Below are positions 1-9,826 of a stretch of 64,000 bases of DNA, in pieces (the stretch's first letter is position 1; the number at the start of each line of letters is the position of its first letter). The notes under the pieces were generated by a model. That model had not been told where the DNA came from, did not search any database, and saw only the letters and a list, made by a program, of their open reading frames with translations. Location of the stretch: assembly GCF_030252325.1 (NCBI RefSeq), contig NZ_CP126981.1:3410001-3474000 (forward strand), in the 5' to 3' direction. Source of the DNA: Candidatus Mycobacterium wuenschmannii (GTDB lineage: Bacteria; Actinomycetota; Actinomycetes; Mycobacteriales; Mycobacteriaceae). Made by a program: the position numbers and the translations under genes.

Positions 1-1283
1 CACGCCCGCTGACCGGTCCCGAACGGCTTGTAGGCATGCGCGCGGCCGCGCATCCGACCGGGCGCGAAGCGATCCGGGTCGAACTCCTCGGGGTTGGGCC
101 AGACCGACGGGTCACGCTGCACGAGCGGCAGCACAACCAGCACCCACTGGCCCGCCTTGATCCGGTAGCGCCCGCCCAGCACGGTGTCCTTGCGCGCGAC
201 GCGCAGATAGCCGGGCGCGGTGGGCCACAGCCGCAGCGCCTCGTCGAGCACACCGCGCACGTAGCGAAGCTTGGCGACATCGCCGTAGGCGGGGTCCGGG
301 TTGTCCGAGTCACCCCACAGCGCGTCGACCTCGGCCTTGGCCTTGGCCAGGACGTCGGGGTTCTGCGTCAGGTAATACAGCGCGAAAGACAGAGCGCCCG
401 AGGTGGTTTCGTGCCCTGCGACGATGAACGTGATGACCTGCTGGCGAATGTTGACCGGGTCCAGCTGACGCCCGGTCACGGGATGGGTGGAGTTCAGCAT
501 CAGGTCGAGCAGGTCGGGAGTCTCGGGGCTCATGCCGTCGCACCGGGCAGCGATCACATCGTCGACGATGCCGCCCATCACCTCGCCGTTGCGCCGGATG
601 GCGGGCTTGAGCAGACGGGTCAGCAACGGAAAGGTCGACCAACTGGCGTACTTCAGCATCCGGTTCATCGCCGAGATGAAGGCGTGCGGCCGACGCCGGT
701 CGAACGAGCCGAACGGGTAGCCGAAACCGGCCCGTCCGATGGATTCCAGGGCCAACCGCGTGGTGTCCGCGGTGACGTCGACCCGGTGCCCGCCCTCGGC
801 TGCGCCGTCCCAGTGTCGGAGCATCTCGCGGATCGCCTGCAGCATGATCCCGTGGTAACCCTGCATGGCCTCGCGGCTGAACGCCGGCTTCAGGATGTCG
901 TGCGCCAGCTTCCAATTCGGGTTCTCGGTCTCGACGGTGATCAGCGCGTCACCGATGACCGAGCGCAGCGGCTCCAGGTGGTGGCCCACGTATTTGCCGA
1001 AGCGGGACTCGTCATGGACCTCGGCGACCAGCTCGAGGCCGCTGACCGCGACCATCTCGGTGCCCAGCATCTTGCGCGCCGAGATCGGGCCCAACTTCTT
1101 CGTCTGCGGCAGCGAGGACTGGAACGGGGTGCGGGGATTGAGGCCGACGACATCACCGATGAACGGCACCCGGTAGGGCGGGTGCGGGAGGTCGCAGGTG
1201 TCCACGATCGCGCCGTCACGCGACTCGGCCTTGTCCGATGCGCCAAGCGAGGCTGCCGAAGCCCGCATACCCATCATGGTCAT
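1..1283 (-). CDS. CYP102-like (P450 BM3-type) cytochrome P450, 3' part cut by window edge
   Basis: The visible part is the haem domain of a fatty-acid-hydroxylase type P450. Read on the minus strand it has an I-helix AGHETTSGALSFALYYL, a K-helix EALRLWP and the haem-loop approach KPFGTGQRA. The last two bases in the window are TG, fitting the Cys haem ligand codon at about residue 428. The pattern NIRQQVITF...AGHETTSG...EALRLWPTAP...KPFGTGQRA closely resembles Bacillus P450 BM3, so the gene may continue as a fused FMN/FAD reductase, but that part is outside the window. Four in-frame ATGs lie at 1283, 1277, 1274 and 1268, with no clear ribosome site to choose among them. Two palindromes lie upstream. 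A stand-alone P450 remains possible. Confidence 0.85.
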   Translation of the reverse strand, partial: MTMMGMRASAASLGASDKAESRDGAIVDTCDLPHPPYRVPFIGDVVGLNPRTPFQSSLPQTKKLGPISARKMLGTEMVAVSGLELVAEVHDESRFGKYVGHHLEPLRSVIGDALITVETENPNWKLAHDILKPAFSREAMQGYHGIMLQAIREMLRHWDGAAEGGHRVDVTADTTRLALESIGRAGFGYPFGSFDRRRPHAFISAMNRMLKYASWSTFPLLTRLLKPAIRRNGEVMGGIVDDVIAARCDGMSPETPDLLDLMLNSTHPVTGRQLDPVNIRQQVITFIVAGHETTSGALSFALYYLTQNPDVLAKAKAEVDALWGDSDNPDPAYGDVAKLRYVRGVLDEALRLWPTAPGYLRVARKDTVLGGRYRIKAGQWVLVVLPLVQRDPSVWPNPEEFDPDRFAPGRMRGRAHAYKPFGTGQRA

Positions 1284-1317
1284 ATCAGGAGTATTACATA
1301 CTTTTTGACTGATTCAA

Positions 1318-1342
1318 TAGACCAGCGGTTACTTATGGTCTA
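1318..1342. promoter_or_regulatory. Perfect inverted repeat upstream of the P450, probable operator
   Basis: TAGACCA (1318-1324), 11 bases, then TGGTCTA (1336-1342) form a perfect 7-bp inverted repeat. It lies 35-60 bp upstream of the P450 start, a normal operator position. BM3-type genes are known to be repressed by TetR-family Bm3R1; that this site serves such a regulator is inference. Confidence 0.45.
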
Positions 1343-1354
1343 GCTCACCTTATT

Positions 1355-1364
1355 TTCGTACGAA
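1355..1364. promoter_or_regulatory. 10-bp palindrome TTCGTACGAA between P450 and dnaX
   Basis: This perfect palindrome lies 5 bp before the dnaX stop codon and about 70 bp upstream of the P450. Palindromes of this form are common TetR-family binding sites in actinobacteria. The assignment to P450 control is inferred from position only. Confidence 0.35.
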
Positions 1365-1368
1365 CGGT

Positions 1369-3267
1369 CTACACGTTGTCGATGCGACGCGCGCCCAGCT
1401 CGGTTTGCAACAACTCGAGCGCCGCTTCCTCCGGATCACGACGCGGCGCCGACTCGTCCTCCGAGTTGGCCTCGGCCAGCATGCTCTCCTCCTCGGCCCG
1501 CTGGTCCGATTCGGTGTCGACGGCGTGCTCGACCGGCGGGGGCGGCGGCGGGACCATCCGGCGGGGCCGTTCGATCGGCGGCGGAGGTGGCGGGGCCGCC
1601 GGTGCTTCCGGGACCGCCGCGGCGCCGGGGCCGCCGACCTCACAGCGCACACGCCAGTCGACGCCTAGCGCGTCCTTGAGCGCCTCGGCGATCACGTCGG
1701 CGTTGCGCTGCTCACTCAACCGCTTGGCCAGCGGGGCCGATTCGTGACTGAGCACCAACGTGTTGCCCTCGACCGCGCGGACCGTCGCGCCGGCCAGCAT
1801 CACCTCGGTGGTCCTGCTGCGCTGACGGACCTTGTCGCGCACGGTCGGCCACAGCGTGCGGACCGCGGCGGCGGTGGGCTCGGTCGACCCCACCGCGGGC
1901 GGGGCCGCTTCGACGGGAACCTCTGCGACCGGCGCGGGTTCGGCCGCGACCTCGACCACGGGGATCGGCTCGGGCTCCGGCGCCGGCTCCGGTTCGGCGG
2001 CGACGGGTGGGGCGGCGGGTTCCGGGGCAGCGGGCGGCGGCTGCTTCGCCGCGGCCGACGGTCGCACGTAGGCGGGCTGCGGCTGCACGGGCTGGTCGGC
2101 CTGCGGGATCGACATGTCCAGTCGCGTCTCGATCCGCTCGACGCGTTGTAGCAGCGCCGACTCGGTGTCGCTGGCCGACGGCAGCAGCAGCCGCGCGCAG
2201 ATGACCTCGAGCAGTAGGCGCGGCGCCGTCGCACCGCGCATCTCCGTCAGCCCGGCGTGCACCACCTCGGCGTACCGGGTCAGCGTCGCCGGGCCCAGCC
2301 GGGCCGCCTGTTCGCGCATCCGATCCAGCACGTCCTCGGGCGCGTCGACCACGCCGCGCGTCGTCGCGTCCGGAACCGCTTGCAGCACAAGCAGATCGCG
2401 GAACCGCTCGAGCAGGTCGGTGGCGAAGCGGCGGGGGTCGTGACCGGCGTCGATCACCGACTCCACCGCGCCGAACAGCGCCGCAGCATCCGCGGCGCCC
2501 AGCGCGTCGACGGCCTCGTCGATCAGGGCCACGTCGGTGGCGCCCAGCAGACCCAGCGCCCGCTGATAGTTGACCCGGTTGCCTTCGGCGCCCGCCAGCA
2601 ACTGGTCGAGCACCGACAACGTGTCACGCGGCGAACCGCCACCGGCGCGGATCACCAGCGGGAAGACCGCGTCGTCGACGACCACGTCCTCCTGGGCGCA
2701 GATCTTCTCGACCAGCCCCCGCATGGTCCGCGGCGCCAGCAGCCGGAACGGGTAGTGATGGGTGCGCGAGCGGATGGTCGGCAGCACCTTCTCCGGCTCA
2801 GTGGTGGCGAACACGAAGATCAGGTGGTCCGGCGGCTCCTCGACGATCTTGAGCAACGCGTTGAACCCTGCCGTGGTGACCATGTGCGCCTCGTCGACGA
2901 TGAACACCCGATACCGCGACTGGGCCGGCGCGTAGAACGCCCGGTCGCGCAGTTCGCGGGTGTCATCGACACCACCGTGGCTGGCCGCGTCGAGTTCGAC
3001 GACGTCGATGCTGCCGGCGCCGTTGGGCGCCAGGCCGACGCAGGAGTCGCAGACCCCGCAGGGCGTAGCGGTCGGTCCCTGCTCGCAGTTCAGCGAGCGG
3101 GCCAGGATGCGCGCCGACGAGGTCTTGCCGCAGCCGCGCGGTCCGGAGAAGAGATAGGCGTGGTTGATTCGGCCGGCGGTCAGCGCGGTCGACAGCGGCT
3201 CGGTGACGTGTTCCTGGCCCACCACCTCGGCAAAGGTCGCGGGACGGTACTTGCGGTAGAGAGCCAC
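1369..3267 (-). CDS. dnaX: DNA polymerase III subunit gamma/tau
   Basis: The clamp-loader ATPase loads the sliding clamp and couples it to the replicative polymerase. The 632-residue protein starts MALYRKYRPATFAEVVGQ, the usual DnaX N-terminus. The P-loop GPRGCGKTS is at residues 42-50, a zinc-binding Cys set at 61, 70, 73 and 76, the Walker B box VFIVDEAH near 121-128 and a sensor/arginine-finger region around SRT at 167-169. Residues about 395-470 are a Pro/Ala/Glu-rich linker, followed by the tau-type C-terminal domain. I saw no A-rich slippery run, so one full-length product is expected. It is followed downstream by the P450 on the same strand; upstream is the aminotransferase, as in M. 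tuberculosis. Confidence 0.97.
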   Translation of the reverse strand: MALYRKYRPATFAEVVGQEHVTEPLSTALTAGRINHAYLFSGPRGCGKTSSARILARSLNCEQGPTATPCGVCDSCVGLAPNGAGSIDVVELDAASHGGVDDTRELRDRAFYAPAQSRYRVFIVDEAHMVTTAGFNALLKIVEEPPDHLIFVFATTEPEKVLPTIRSRTHHYPFRLLAPRTMRGLVEKICAQEDVVVDDAVFPLVIRAGGGSPRDTLSVLDQLLAGAEGNRVNYQRALGLLGATDVALIDEAVDALGAADAAALFGAVESVIDAGHDPRRFATDLLERFRDLLVLQAVPDATTRGVVDAPEDVLDRMREQAARLGPATLTRYAEVVHAGLTEMRGATAPRLLLEVICARLLLPSASDTESALLQRVERIETRLDMSIPQADQPVQPQPAYVRPSAAAKQPPPAAPEPAAPPVAAEPEPAPEPEPIPVVEVAAEPAPVAEVPVEAAPPAVGSTEPTAAAVRTLWPTVRDKVRQRSRTTEVMLAGATVRAVEGNTLVLSHESAPLAKRLSEQRNADVIAEALKDALGVDWRVRCEVGGPGAAAVPEAPAAPPPPPPIERPRRMVPPPPPPVEHAVDTESDQRAEEESMLAEANSEDESAPRRDPEEAALELLQTELGARRIDNV

Positions 3268-3337
3268 GGTCAGAGGCTACCGACCGCGACCGACGATGCG
3301 AACCCGCGAGGGTTGGGCCGTGACCGCAGAGTGAACC

Positions 3338-4813
<1,476 letters not shown>

Positions 4814-4838
4814 TCACCCGCCCGCTACCATTGCCGAC

Positions 4839-4924
4839 GGAGGATTCGCCTAGTGGCCTATGGCGCTCGCCTGGAACGCGGGTTGGGTTAATAGCCCTCG
4901 CGGGTTCAAATCCCGCATCCTCCG
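4839..4924 (+). tRNA. tRNA-Ser (anticodon GGA)
   Basis: The acceptor GGAGGAT pairs with ATCCTCC and is followed by discriminator G. The anticodon stem CTCGC/GCGGG encloses the loop CTGGAAC, giving anticodon GGA, which reads UCC and UCU. A long variable arm (TTGGGTTAATAGCCC) and the T-loop GGTTCAAATCC are typical of class II tRNA-Ser. CCA is not encoded. Confidence 0.96.
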
Positions 4925-4998
4925 CACTTGGTCCGGGACGTGACCAGGCCTGATTGATAGGGTCTGGTCGCTTCCGGATTACCGGCTCAAGGAGGGGC

Positions 4999-5811
4999 AT
5001 GGGACGCAGGGCCACCAAGTTCTGGCACGCGGCACTCTCGCTCGCCGCCGGCGTCCTCTACTTCTGCTTCGTGCTGCCGCGGTGGTGGGAGCTGATGGGC
5101 GACACCTCACACAGTCTGGGCACGGTGGCGCGCATCGCCGCGGGCCTGCTCATCGGCCTGGCCGGACTGCCGGTCGTGTTGTCGCTGGTGCAATTGCGCA
5201 AGCCGGAATTCGGCACGCCTGCCCTGGCGCTGAATCTGCGCACCGCGTCGGTGGTCGCGCACGTCACCGCGGGCGTCCTGATCGTCGGCACGGCGATCAG
5301 CGAGATCTGGCTGAGCCTGGACAGCGTGGGTCAGTGGCTGTTCGGCATCTACGGCGCTGCGGCCGCGATCGCCTTGCTCGGCATTGCCGCGTTCTATCTG
5401 TCGTTCGTCGCAGAGCAGGCGCCGCCCCCACCGAAGCCCCTCAAGCCCAAGAGTGAGCGTCGCGAACGGCGCGAACGCCGCCGGCGCGGCAAGCAGGACG
5501 ACGAGGCCGACGCAGAAGCCGACGACGCGACCGACGAAGCCGACGACGAGACCGAAGCGTCCGAAGACGACGAGGCGGACGCTTCCGACGATGACGCGGC
5601 CGAGATGACCGCAACCGAAGCTACGACGGGTGACGTCGAGTCCACGGCCGAGGAGGCGCCGACCATCGAGGCCGCCGAAGCGAGCGACGACACAGACGAC
5701 ACGGCCGAAGCCGAGGCCGAGGAGTCCGGTGGACTCCGCAATCGCCGGCCGTCCGGCAAGGTGTCACACCGCCGCCGGCGTTCGCGCCGCGACGTCGCGG
5801 TCGACGAGTGA
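4999..5811 (+). CDS. Membrane protein with long acidic tail (Rv3723-like)
   Basis: The function is unknown. The 270-residue protein has four hydrophobic segments, near residues 8-28, 45-65, 88-108 and 115-138. A proline stretch and a basic patch (SERRERRERRRRGK) follow, then about 80 residues rich in Asp, Glu and Ala, and a final Arg-rich end. The ATG at 4999 is chosen over an upstream ATG because AAGGAGG lies at 4989-4995. It directly follows tRNA-Ser, as in M. tuberculosis. Its 3' end overlaps the convergent hydrolase gene by 48 bp. Confidence 0.85.
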   Translation: MGRRATKFWHAALSLAAGVLYFCFVLPRWWELMGDTSHSLGTVARIAAGLLIGLAGLPVVLSLVQLRKPEFGTPALALNLRTASVVAHVTAGVLIVGTAISEIWLSLDSVGQWLFGIYGAAAAIALLGIAAFYLSFVAEQAPPPPKPLKPKSERRERRERRRRGKQDDEADAEADDATDEADDETEASEDDEADASDDDAAEMTATEATTGDVESTAEEAPTIEAAEASDDTDDTAEAEAEESGGLRNRRPSGKVSHRRRRSRRDVAVDE

Positions 5812-6957
5812 GCCGTCCAACCACGCAGCGATGAACCGGGCCACCGCGCCGATGTTGCCGATCTGGCAGTGGTTGCTCGCGTGTTCGGCGGCGGTGAACA
5901 CCCTCGTGGTGACCGACCGTGCGTTGGTCAGGTTGGCCGCCTGACGTCCCAGTTGCGCGAGCGGGACGTAGTGATCGTCGGCCCCGGCAAGCAACAGCAC
6001 GTCGCCTCGAATGCGGTGCGAGATCTTCCGCGTGCTCACCGCCAGAGTCGAGCGCAGGAAGTCATGCGGCGTCTCGGTGCCGGTGATGTGCATGCCCTGC
6101 TGCAGTCCCCATTCGGTGATCGGCTCCCGCGCGACCGACCAGGCGGCGACCGCGTTGACCAACCGGCGCGCTCGCCCAGTTAGCAACGCGCGCAACGGAA
6201 TCCGCACACCCTTGCCGATCGACCGGGCGATCACCTCGAACTCGTCGTCGAGAATGTCGAAGGCGACCGTACGGGTGATCCGCGGCTCGAACGCGGCGGC
6301 ACGGATCGCGAGGCCGCCGCCCAGCGAAATCCCCACCGCCGCAACATCATCGAGGCCGTAATGGTCGAGAACGGCAGCCACCGGACGTTCCCATTCGGGG
6401 ATCAGCGTGAGGCCGTAGTCCTCGAGGGCGCTGCCCTGACCCGGGCCCTCGAACACCACGATGCGCCGCCCGGCGTCGACCATCGCGGCGATCATCGGCA
6501 AGAACTCTTCGACGTAGCTGTCGAACCCGCCGAACATCACGATCGTCGGGCCCGCCTGCCGGTCGGGCCGCAGGTCGTACGCCGGCAGGAAGCCGGAACC
6601 GAACGGGATCAGATCGGGCGTCACGTCGTACCCGGTTCGCAGCGCGCCCAGGAACCGTTGCCGCGCGGCCGGGCGACGCGGATCGGTCGCCGGCATGAAG
6701 AACTCGGCCGCCCGGTCGTAATAGGCGCCGGCGATCTCTCGGTCCTCGCCCCGCGCGCGCTCGGCCAGCGCGAGAAAGCCGTCGATCAACTCCGGATAGG
6801 TCCCCGCGTGCGCGGCCAAGCCGGCCACCTCGGCGATGGCCGACGGTCCGATCCACTGCACTACACGATTGCACTGGAAATTGATGCTGATGTCGGCGTG
6901 AAACGTTCGGTAACCGATCGCGGTGGTGAGGTCCATCCGGGGGGCGGAGGCATCCAT
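5764..6957 (-). CDS. Alpha/beta hydrolase (esterase-like)
   Basis: The 397-residue serine hydrolase has the nucleophile elbow GISLGGG with Ser at about residue 211. Further motifs are VFEGPGQG near 168, an acidic site in LLLAGADDHYVP and a late His in AEHASNHCQ. The central motif resembles the FrsA/2,6-dihydroxypseudooxynicotine-hydrolase branch, which has a helical N-terminal region; the substrate cannot be told. ATG 6957 is preceded by AGGAG at 5 nt. The gene is divergent from a TetR gene, and two matching operators fill the gap, so it is very likely the TetR target. Confidence 0.85.
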   Translation of the reverse strand: MDASAPRMDLTTAIGYRTFHADISINFQCNRVVQWIGPSAIAEVAGLAAHAGTYPELIDGFLALAERARGEDREIAGAYYDRAAEFFMPATDPRRPAARQRFLGALRTGYDVTPDLIPFGSGFLPAYDLRPDRQAGPTIVMFGGFDSYVEEFLPMIAAMVDAGRRIVVFEGPGQGSALEDYGLTLIPEWERPVAAVLDHYGLDDVAAVGISLGGGLAIRAAAFEPRITRTVAFDILDDEFEVIARSIGKGVRIPLRALLTGRARRLVNAVAAWSVAREPITEWGLQQGMHITGTETPHDFLRSTLAVSTRKISHRIRGDVLLLAGADDHYVPLAQLGRQAANLTNARSVTTRVFTAAEHASNHCQIGNIGAVARFIAAWLDGSLVDRDVAARTPAAV

Positions 6958-6966
6958 TATCGCTCC

Positions 6967-6989
6967 TATCGCAAGTTGACTTGCAATAG
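6967..6989. promoter_or_regulatory. TetR-type operator, hydrolase side
   Basis: The core is GCAAGT-TG-ACTTGC inside TATC...AATAG. The site is almost the reverse complement of the second copy at 7008-7030. It lies 10 bp upstream of the hydrolase start. Confidence 0.7.
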
Positions 6990-7007
6990 CATGCACCTCG
7001 TTCGCGG

Positions 7008-7030
7008 CTATTGCAAGTCCACTTGCGATA
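7008..7030. promoter_or_regulatory. TetR-type operator, regulator side
   Basis: The core GCAAGT-CC-ACTTGC is flanked by CTATT and GATA and mirrors the first copy with a 41-bp centre-to-centre spacing. It ends 2 bp before the TetR start codon, so binding should block autologous transcription or a leaderless start. Confidence 0.7.
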
Positions 7031-7032
7031 GC

Positions 7033-7620
7033 ATGGGCCGCATGGCCTCCGAAGTGACGCACCGACGCGGTGAGCACGTCCGCCAGGCGGTGCTGGCCGC
7101 CGCGTTCGATGAGATCGCGGCCAACGGCTTCGACGGGGCCACGGTCGCCGGAGTCGCCAAGCGCTCCGGGGTGCACGAGACGACCGTGTACCGGCGCTGG
7201 ATGACCCGAGAGAACCTGTTCATGGCCGCCCTGATGGAGCGCAGCGCCGACGCCATTCCCGCGCCCGACACCGGTTCGACGCGTGGCGACCTACTCGCCA
7301 TCGTCGGGGAGGTCCTCGGCTACGTGGCGTCGCCGGCCGGTACGGCCGTCCTGCGGTCCGCGGCGCTGGCGGTGGATGACGCGTATTCCGATGCGCGCAA
7401 AGCCTTTTGGACGCAACGAATCAACGCCCTGACACCGGTCGTGGTGCGCGGGATCGAACGTGGCGACCTGCGCGCTGACGCCGACCCGATGCTGCTGCTC
7501 GAGATGCTGATCGCACCGATCCACGGTCGACTGCTGCTCACCGGCCAGCCGATCGCCGACGACCTGGCCGAGGCACTGGTCGATCTCGGGCTGCGCGGCG
7601 CCGCCGCTCGCGAACTGTAG
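7033..7620 (+). CDS. TetR-family transcriptional repressor
   Basis: The 195-residue regulator has an N-terminal helix-turn-helix (AAFDEIAANGFDGATVAGVA, then SGVHETTVYRRW) at about residues 20-62 and a helical ligand-binding C-terminal half. No ribosome site precedes ATG 7033 or the alternative ATG 7042, because the operator runs up to the start; a leaderless message is likely. It is divergent from the alpha/beta hydrolase and probably represses both itself and that gene. Confidence 0.9.
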   Translation: MGRMASEVTHRRGEHVRQAVLAAAFDEIAANGFDGATVAGVAKRSGVHETTVYRRWMTRENLFMAALMERSADAIPAPDTGSTRGDLLAIVGEVLGYVASPAGTAVLRSAALAVDDAYSDARKAFWTQRINALTPVVVRGIERGDLRADADPMLLLEMLIAPIHGRLLLTGQPIADDLAEALVDLGLRGAAAREL

Positions 7621-7651
7621 AAAACACCGCTCCCCGCACGCGTCGCTTCCC

Positions 7652-7664
7652 TATGCTGAGCGAG
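7652..7664 (+). promoter_or_regulatory. Predicted leaderless promoter (-10 TATGCT)
   Basis: TATGCT at 7652-7657 is followed by exactly six bases and then the GTG start of the next gene, so the transcript would begin at the start codon. Confidence 0.55.
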
Positions 7665-8719
7665 TGCCAAACACCTATCGCGTAGTCCAGTGGAACACCG
7701 GAAACGTCGGCAAGAGCTCGCTCAAATCGATCGCGGACAATCCGCTGCTCGAGCTGGTCGGCTGCTTCGCCTGGTCGCCCGAGAAGGCCGGTCGGGATGC
7801 CGGCGAGCTGGTCGGCATCGCGCCGCTGGGCATTGCGGCCACCAACGACGTCGACGCGCTGCTCGAGCTCAAGCCGGACTGCGTGGTCTACAACCCGATG
7901 TGGATCAACGTCGACGAGCTGGTCCGCATCTTGTCGGCCGGCGTCAACGTCGTGACCACCGCGTCGTTCGTCACCGGCAAGAATCTCGGCGAAGGACGCG
8001 ACCGCCTGGTCGAAGCCTGCGAAAAGGGCGGCTCGACGATGTTCGGCTCCGGCGTCAGCCCCGGCTTCGCCGAGTTGCTGGCCATCGTCTCGGCGATGGT
8101 GTGCAACCGGGTGGACAAGGTCACCGTCAACGAAGCCGCCGACACGACGTTCTACGACTCACCGGAAACCGAGAAGCCGGTCGGCTTCGGCCAGCCCATC
8201 GACCACCCGGACCTGCAGGCGATGGCTGCCAAGGGCACCGCGATCTTCGGCGAGGCCGTCGCGCTGGTGGCCGACTCGCTGGGCGTCGAACTCGACGACA
8301 TCCGCTGCGAGGCCGAATTCGCCCAGACCACAGCCGATCTCGAGATGGCGTCCTGGACCATTCCGGCGGGACACGTCGCGGGCGTCTACATCAGCTGGCA
8401 GGGCATCCTGGACGGCAAGACCGTCATCGACCTCAATGTCCGGTGGCGCAAAGGCCAGACTCTGGAGCCGGATTGGAAGATCGACGGCGACGGTTGGGTC
8501 ATCCAGGTGGACGGGCAGCCGACCGTCACGACGAAGGTCGGGTTCTTGCCACCGCCCTATTTCGAGGCGACCACGATCGAGGAGTTCATGGACCTCGGCC
8601 ACATCATGACCGCGGTACCTGCGATCAACGCGATTCCCGCCGTCGTCGCCGCTGCACCGGGCATCGCGACGTACGCGGACCTGCCGCTGACGTTGCCGCG
8701 CGGCTTCGTCAAAACGTAA
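7664..8719 (+). CDS. NAD(P)-dependent dehydrogenase, dihydrodipicolinate-reductase-like fold
   Basis: The 351-residue protein opens with a Rossmann segment (QWNTGNVGKSSLKSI), followed by the loop VVTTASFVTGK and GSGVSPGF. Together these are typical of the DapB-like/2,4-diaminopentanoate-dehydrogenase-like proteins common in mycobacteria. The true substrate is unknown; annotation as DapB itself would be wrong because the protein is about 100 residues longer and lacks the DapB signature. It starts with GTG behind a -10 box at leaderless spacing. A single gene, it converges on a DUF732 gene. Confidence 0.75.
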   Translation: MPNTYRVVQWNTGNVGKSSLKSIADNPLLELVGCFAWSPEKAGRDAGELVGIAPLGIAATNDVDALLELKPDCVVYNPMWINVDELVRILSAGVNVVTTASFVTGKNLGEGRDRLVEACEKGGSTMFGSGVSPGFAELLAIVSAMVCNRVDKVTVNEAADTTFYDSPETEKPVGFGQPIDHPDLQAMAAKGTAIFGEAVALVADSLGVELDDIRCEAEFAQTTADLEMASWTIPAGHVAGVYISWQGILDGKTVIDLNVRWRKGQTLEPDWKIDGDGWVIQVDGQPTVTTKVGFLPPPYFEATTIEEFMDLGHIMTAVPAINAIPAVVAAAPGIATYADLPLTLPRGFVKT

Positions 8720-8725
8720 GGCGGC

Positions 8726-9055
8726 TCAGGTACCGGGAATGTGCTGCAGCTTGCCCTGCAAGTCGGGGCAGTACTGGGCGATCGCGCTGCCCAGGAACTG
8801 ATAGGCCTGAACCTGGGTGGTGCCCCGGGGGAGGTTGATGGAGAGGAAATGCGCGGAGGCGGCGGCGTCCTTGTCGACGCCGACACCGAGCCGGTGGCAG
8901 GCGATCTTGGCGATGTACGGGTTGTAGTCGTGCGGTCCGTAGATGCCGAAATGCTGGAGCTGGTTGTCGAAGTCGGTGTCCGGGTCGGCGACGGCCGGGG
9001 CCGACAGGCTGATCGCCGCGGCGATGGTGGCGACCGCAATACCGGTGAGCTTCAT
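8726..9055 (-). CDS. Secreted DUF732-family protein
   Basis: The 109-residue protein has a Sec signal peptide (MKLTGIAVATIAAAISLSAPAVA, processed near residue 23). A short mature domain carries two Cys (in IACHRLG and QYCPDL) that probably form a disulfide. This is the pattern of the mycobacterial DUF732 exported proteins, whose role is unknown. The ATG at 9055 is chosen to give a clean signal peptide; AAGGTAGGA lies about 9 nt upstream. Confidence 0.82.
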   Translation of the reverse strand: MKLTGIAVATIAAAISLSAPAVADPDTDFDNQLQHFGIYGPHDYNPYIAKIACHRLGVGVDKDAAASAHFLSINLPRGTTQVQAYQFLGSAIAQYCPDLQGKLQHIPGT

Positions 9056-9195
9056 GGGCTGGATCCTACCTTTGTCGAGTCTGCGTGCGCTCATCGTCTC
9101 TGTTCCCCTTCGGCCCACCGAGCCACCGTCCCGGGCTCGCGCTACGGTCGTTCAACAACCGCCGTGCCCAGTTTCTTTCTGGTCGCCTATTCAGA

Positions 9196-9213
9196 TTAGA
9201 GTAGCTAAGGTTA
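9196..9213. promoter_or_regulatory. Weak candidate iron (IdeR) box upstream of mmpS
   Basis: TTAGAGTAGCTAAGGTTA partly resembles the IdeR consensus (TTAGGTTAG/CTAACCTAA) and lies about 55 bp upstream of the mmpS start. The match is imperfect, especially in the centre. The idea rests on the known IdeR control of mmpS4-mmpL4 in M. tuberculosis. Confidence 0.2.
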
Positions 9214-9268
9214 CACACAGGCTAATTAATTAAGTGGCCTTCGCCCATGGTTAGGAATCTGAGCACCC

Positions 9269-9826
9269 ATGACGACGACTGAGCCAAGGACAGAGCCCTT
9301 GGAAACCCAGGGCTCCGCCCGCGGCGGGGGTAGGAAAATCTCGCCCGGCCATGGCGAGCGAAAAGGTCTGTCGGGCCTGCTTGTTCGGTACTGGCTCATT
9401 CTCACGCTCGCGGCCGTCGTCGCGCTGTCAGGATTCATGGTTCACCGACTGCACGGCGTCTTCGGCATCCACAAGGGTTCTTTCGGCGGCGGCACTTCGG
9501 GCGAGGTGCTCGACTCGTTCAACGCCAAGACGATCACCCTTCAGGTCTGGGGCCCGCCGGGCAGCACGGCCACGATCAACTATCTCGACGCGGACTCCCA
9601 TCCGCAGCAGGCCCTCAACGTCGCCTTGCCTTGGAGCACAGTTTTGAGTTCGACGAAACCCGGCATCCCGGCCAACCTGGTCGCGCAAGGCGACGGCAGC
9701 TGGATTGCCTGCCAGTTCGTGGTGAACAAGCACGACGGGAGCGGTGACGTCATCAAGACGCCGAATCGCTCGGACGCCGCCGAAACCAACAACGCCTTCG
9801 TCTACTGCCTGGACAAGTCCGCATGA
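9269..9826 (+). CDS. mmpS: MmpS-family membrane protein (first pair)
   Basis: MmpS proteins are small accessory subunits of MmpL exporters, with one N-terminal membrane helix and a beta-rich domain outside the membrane. This 185-residue copy has a 40-residue cytosolic tail, a helix at about 41-58, and a [17 protein letters not shown] stretch matching the family motif GPPGT.A.ISYFD. Two Cys (ACQF and VYCLDK) probably pair. Its stop overlaps the mmpL start as ATGA, so the two are translated together. Confidence 0.9.
   Translation: MTTTEPRTEPLETQGSARGGGRKISPGHGERKGLSGLLVRYWLILTLAAVVALSGFMVHRLHGVFGIHKGSFGGGTSGEVLDSFNAKTITLQVWGPPGSTATINYLDADSHPQQALNVALPWSTVLSSTKPGIPANLVAQGDGSWIACQFVVNKHDGSGDVIKTPNRSDAAETNNAFVYCLDKSA

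Noticed and set aside
36..1343. Long plus-strand open frame opposite the P450
   Set aside because: It is antisense to a gene with clear P450 motifs. The product is Arg/Gln/Val-rich with no domain, typical of the shadow frame in high-GC DNA.
1369..3267. Programmed frameshift in dnaX to make a short gamma form
   Set aside because: No A-rich slippery run was seen in the GC-rich linker, so a frameshift product is not supported.
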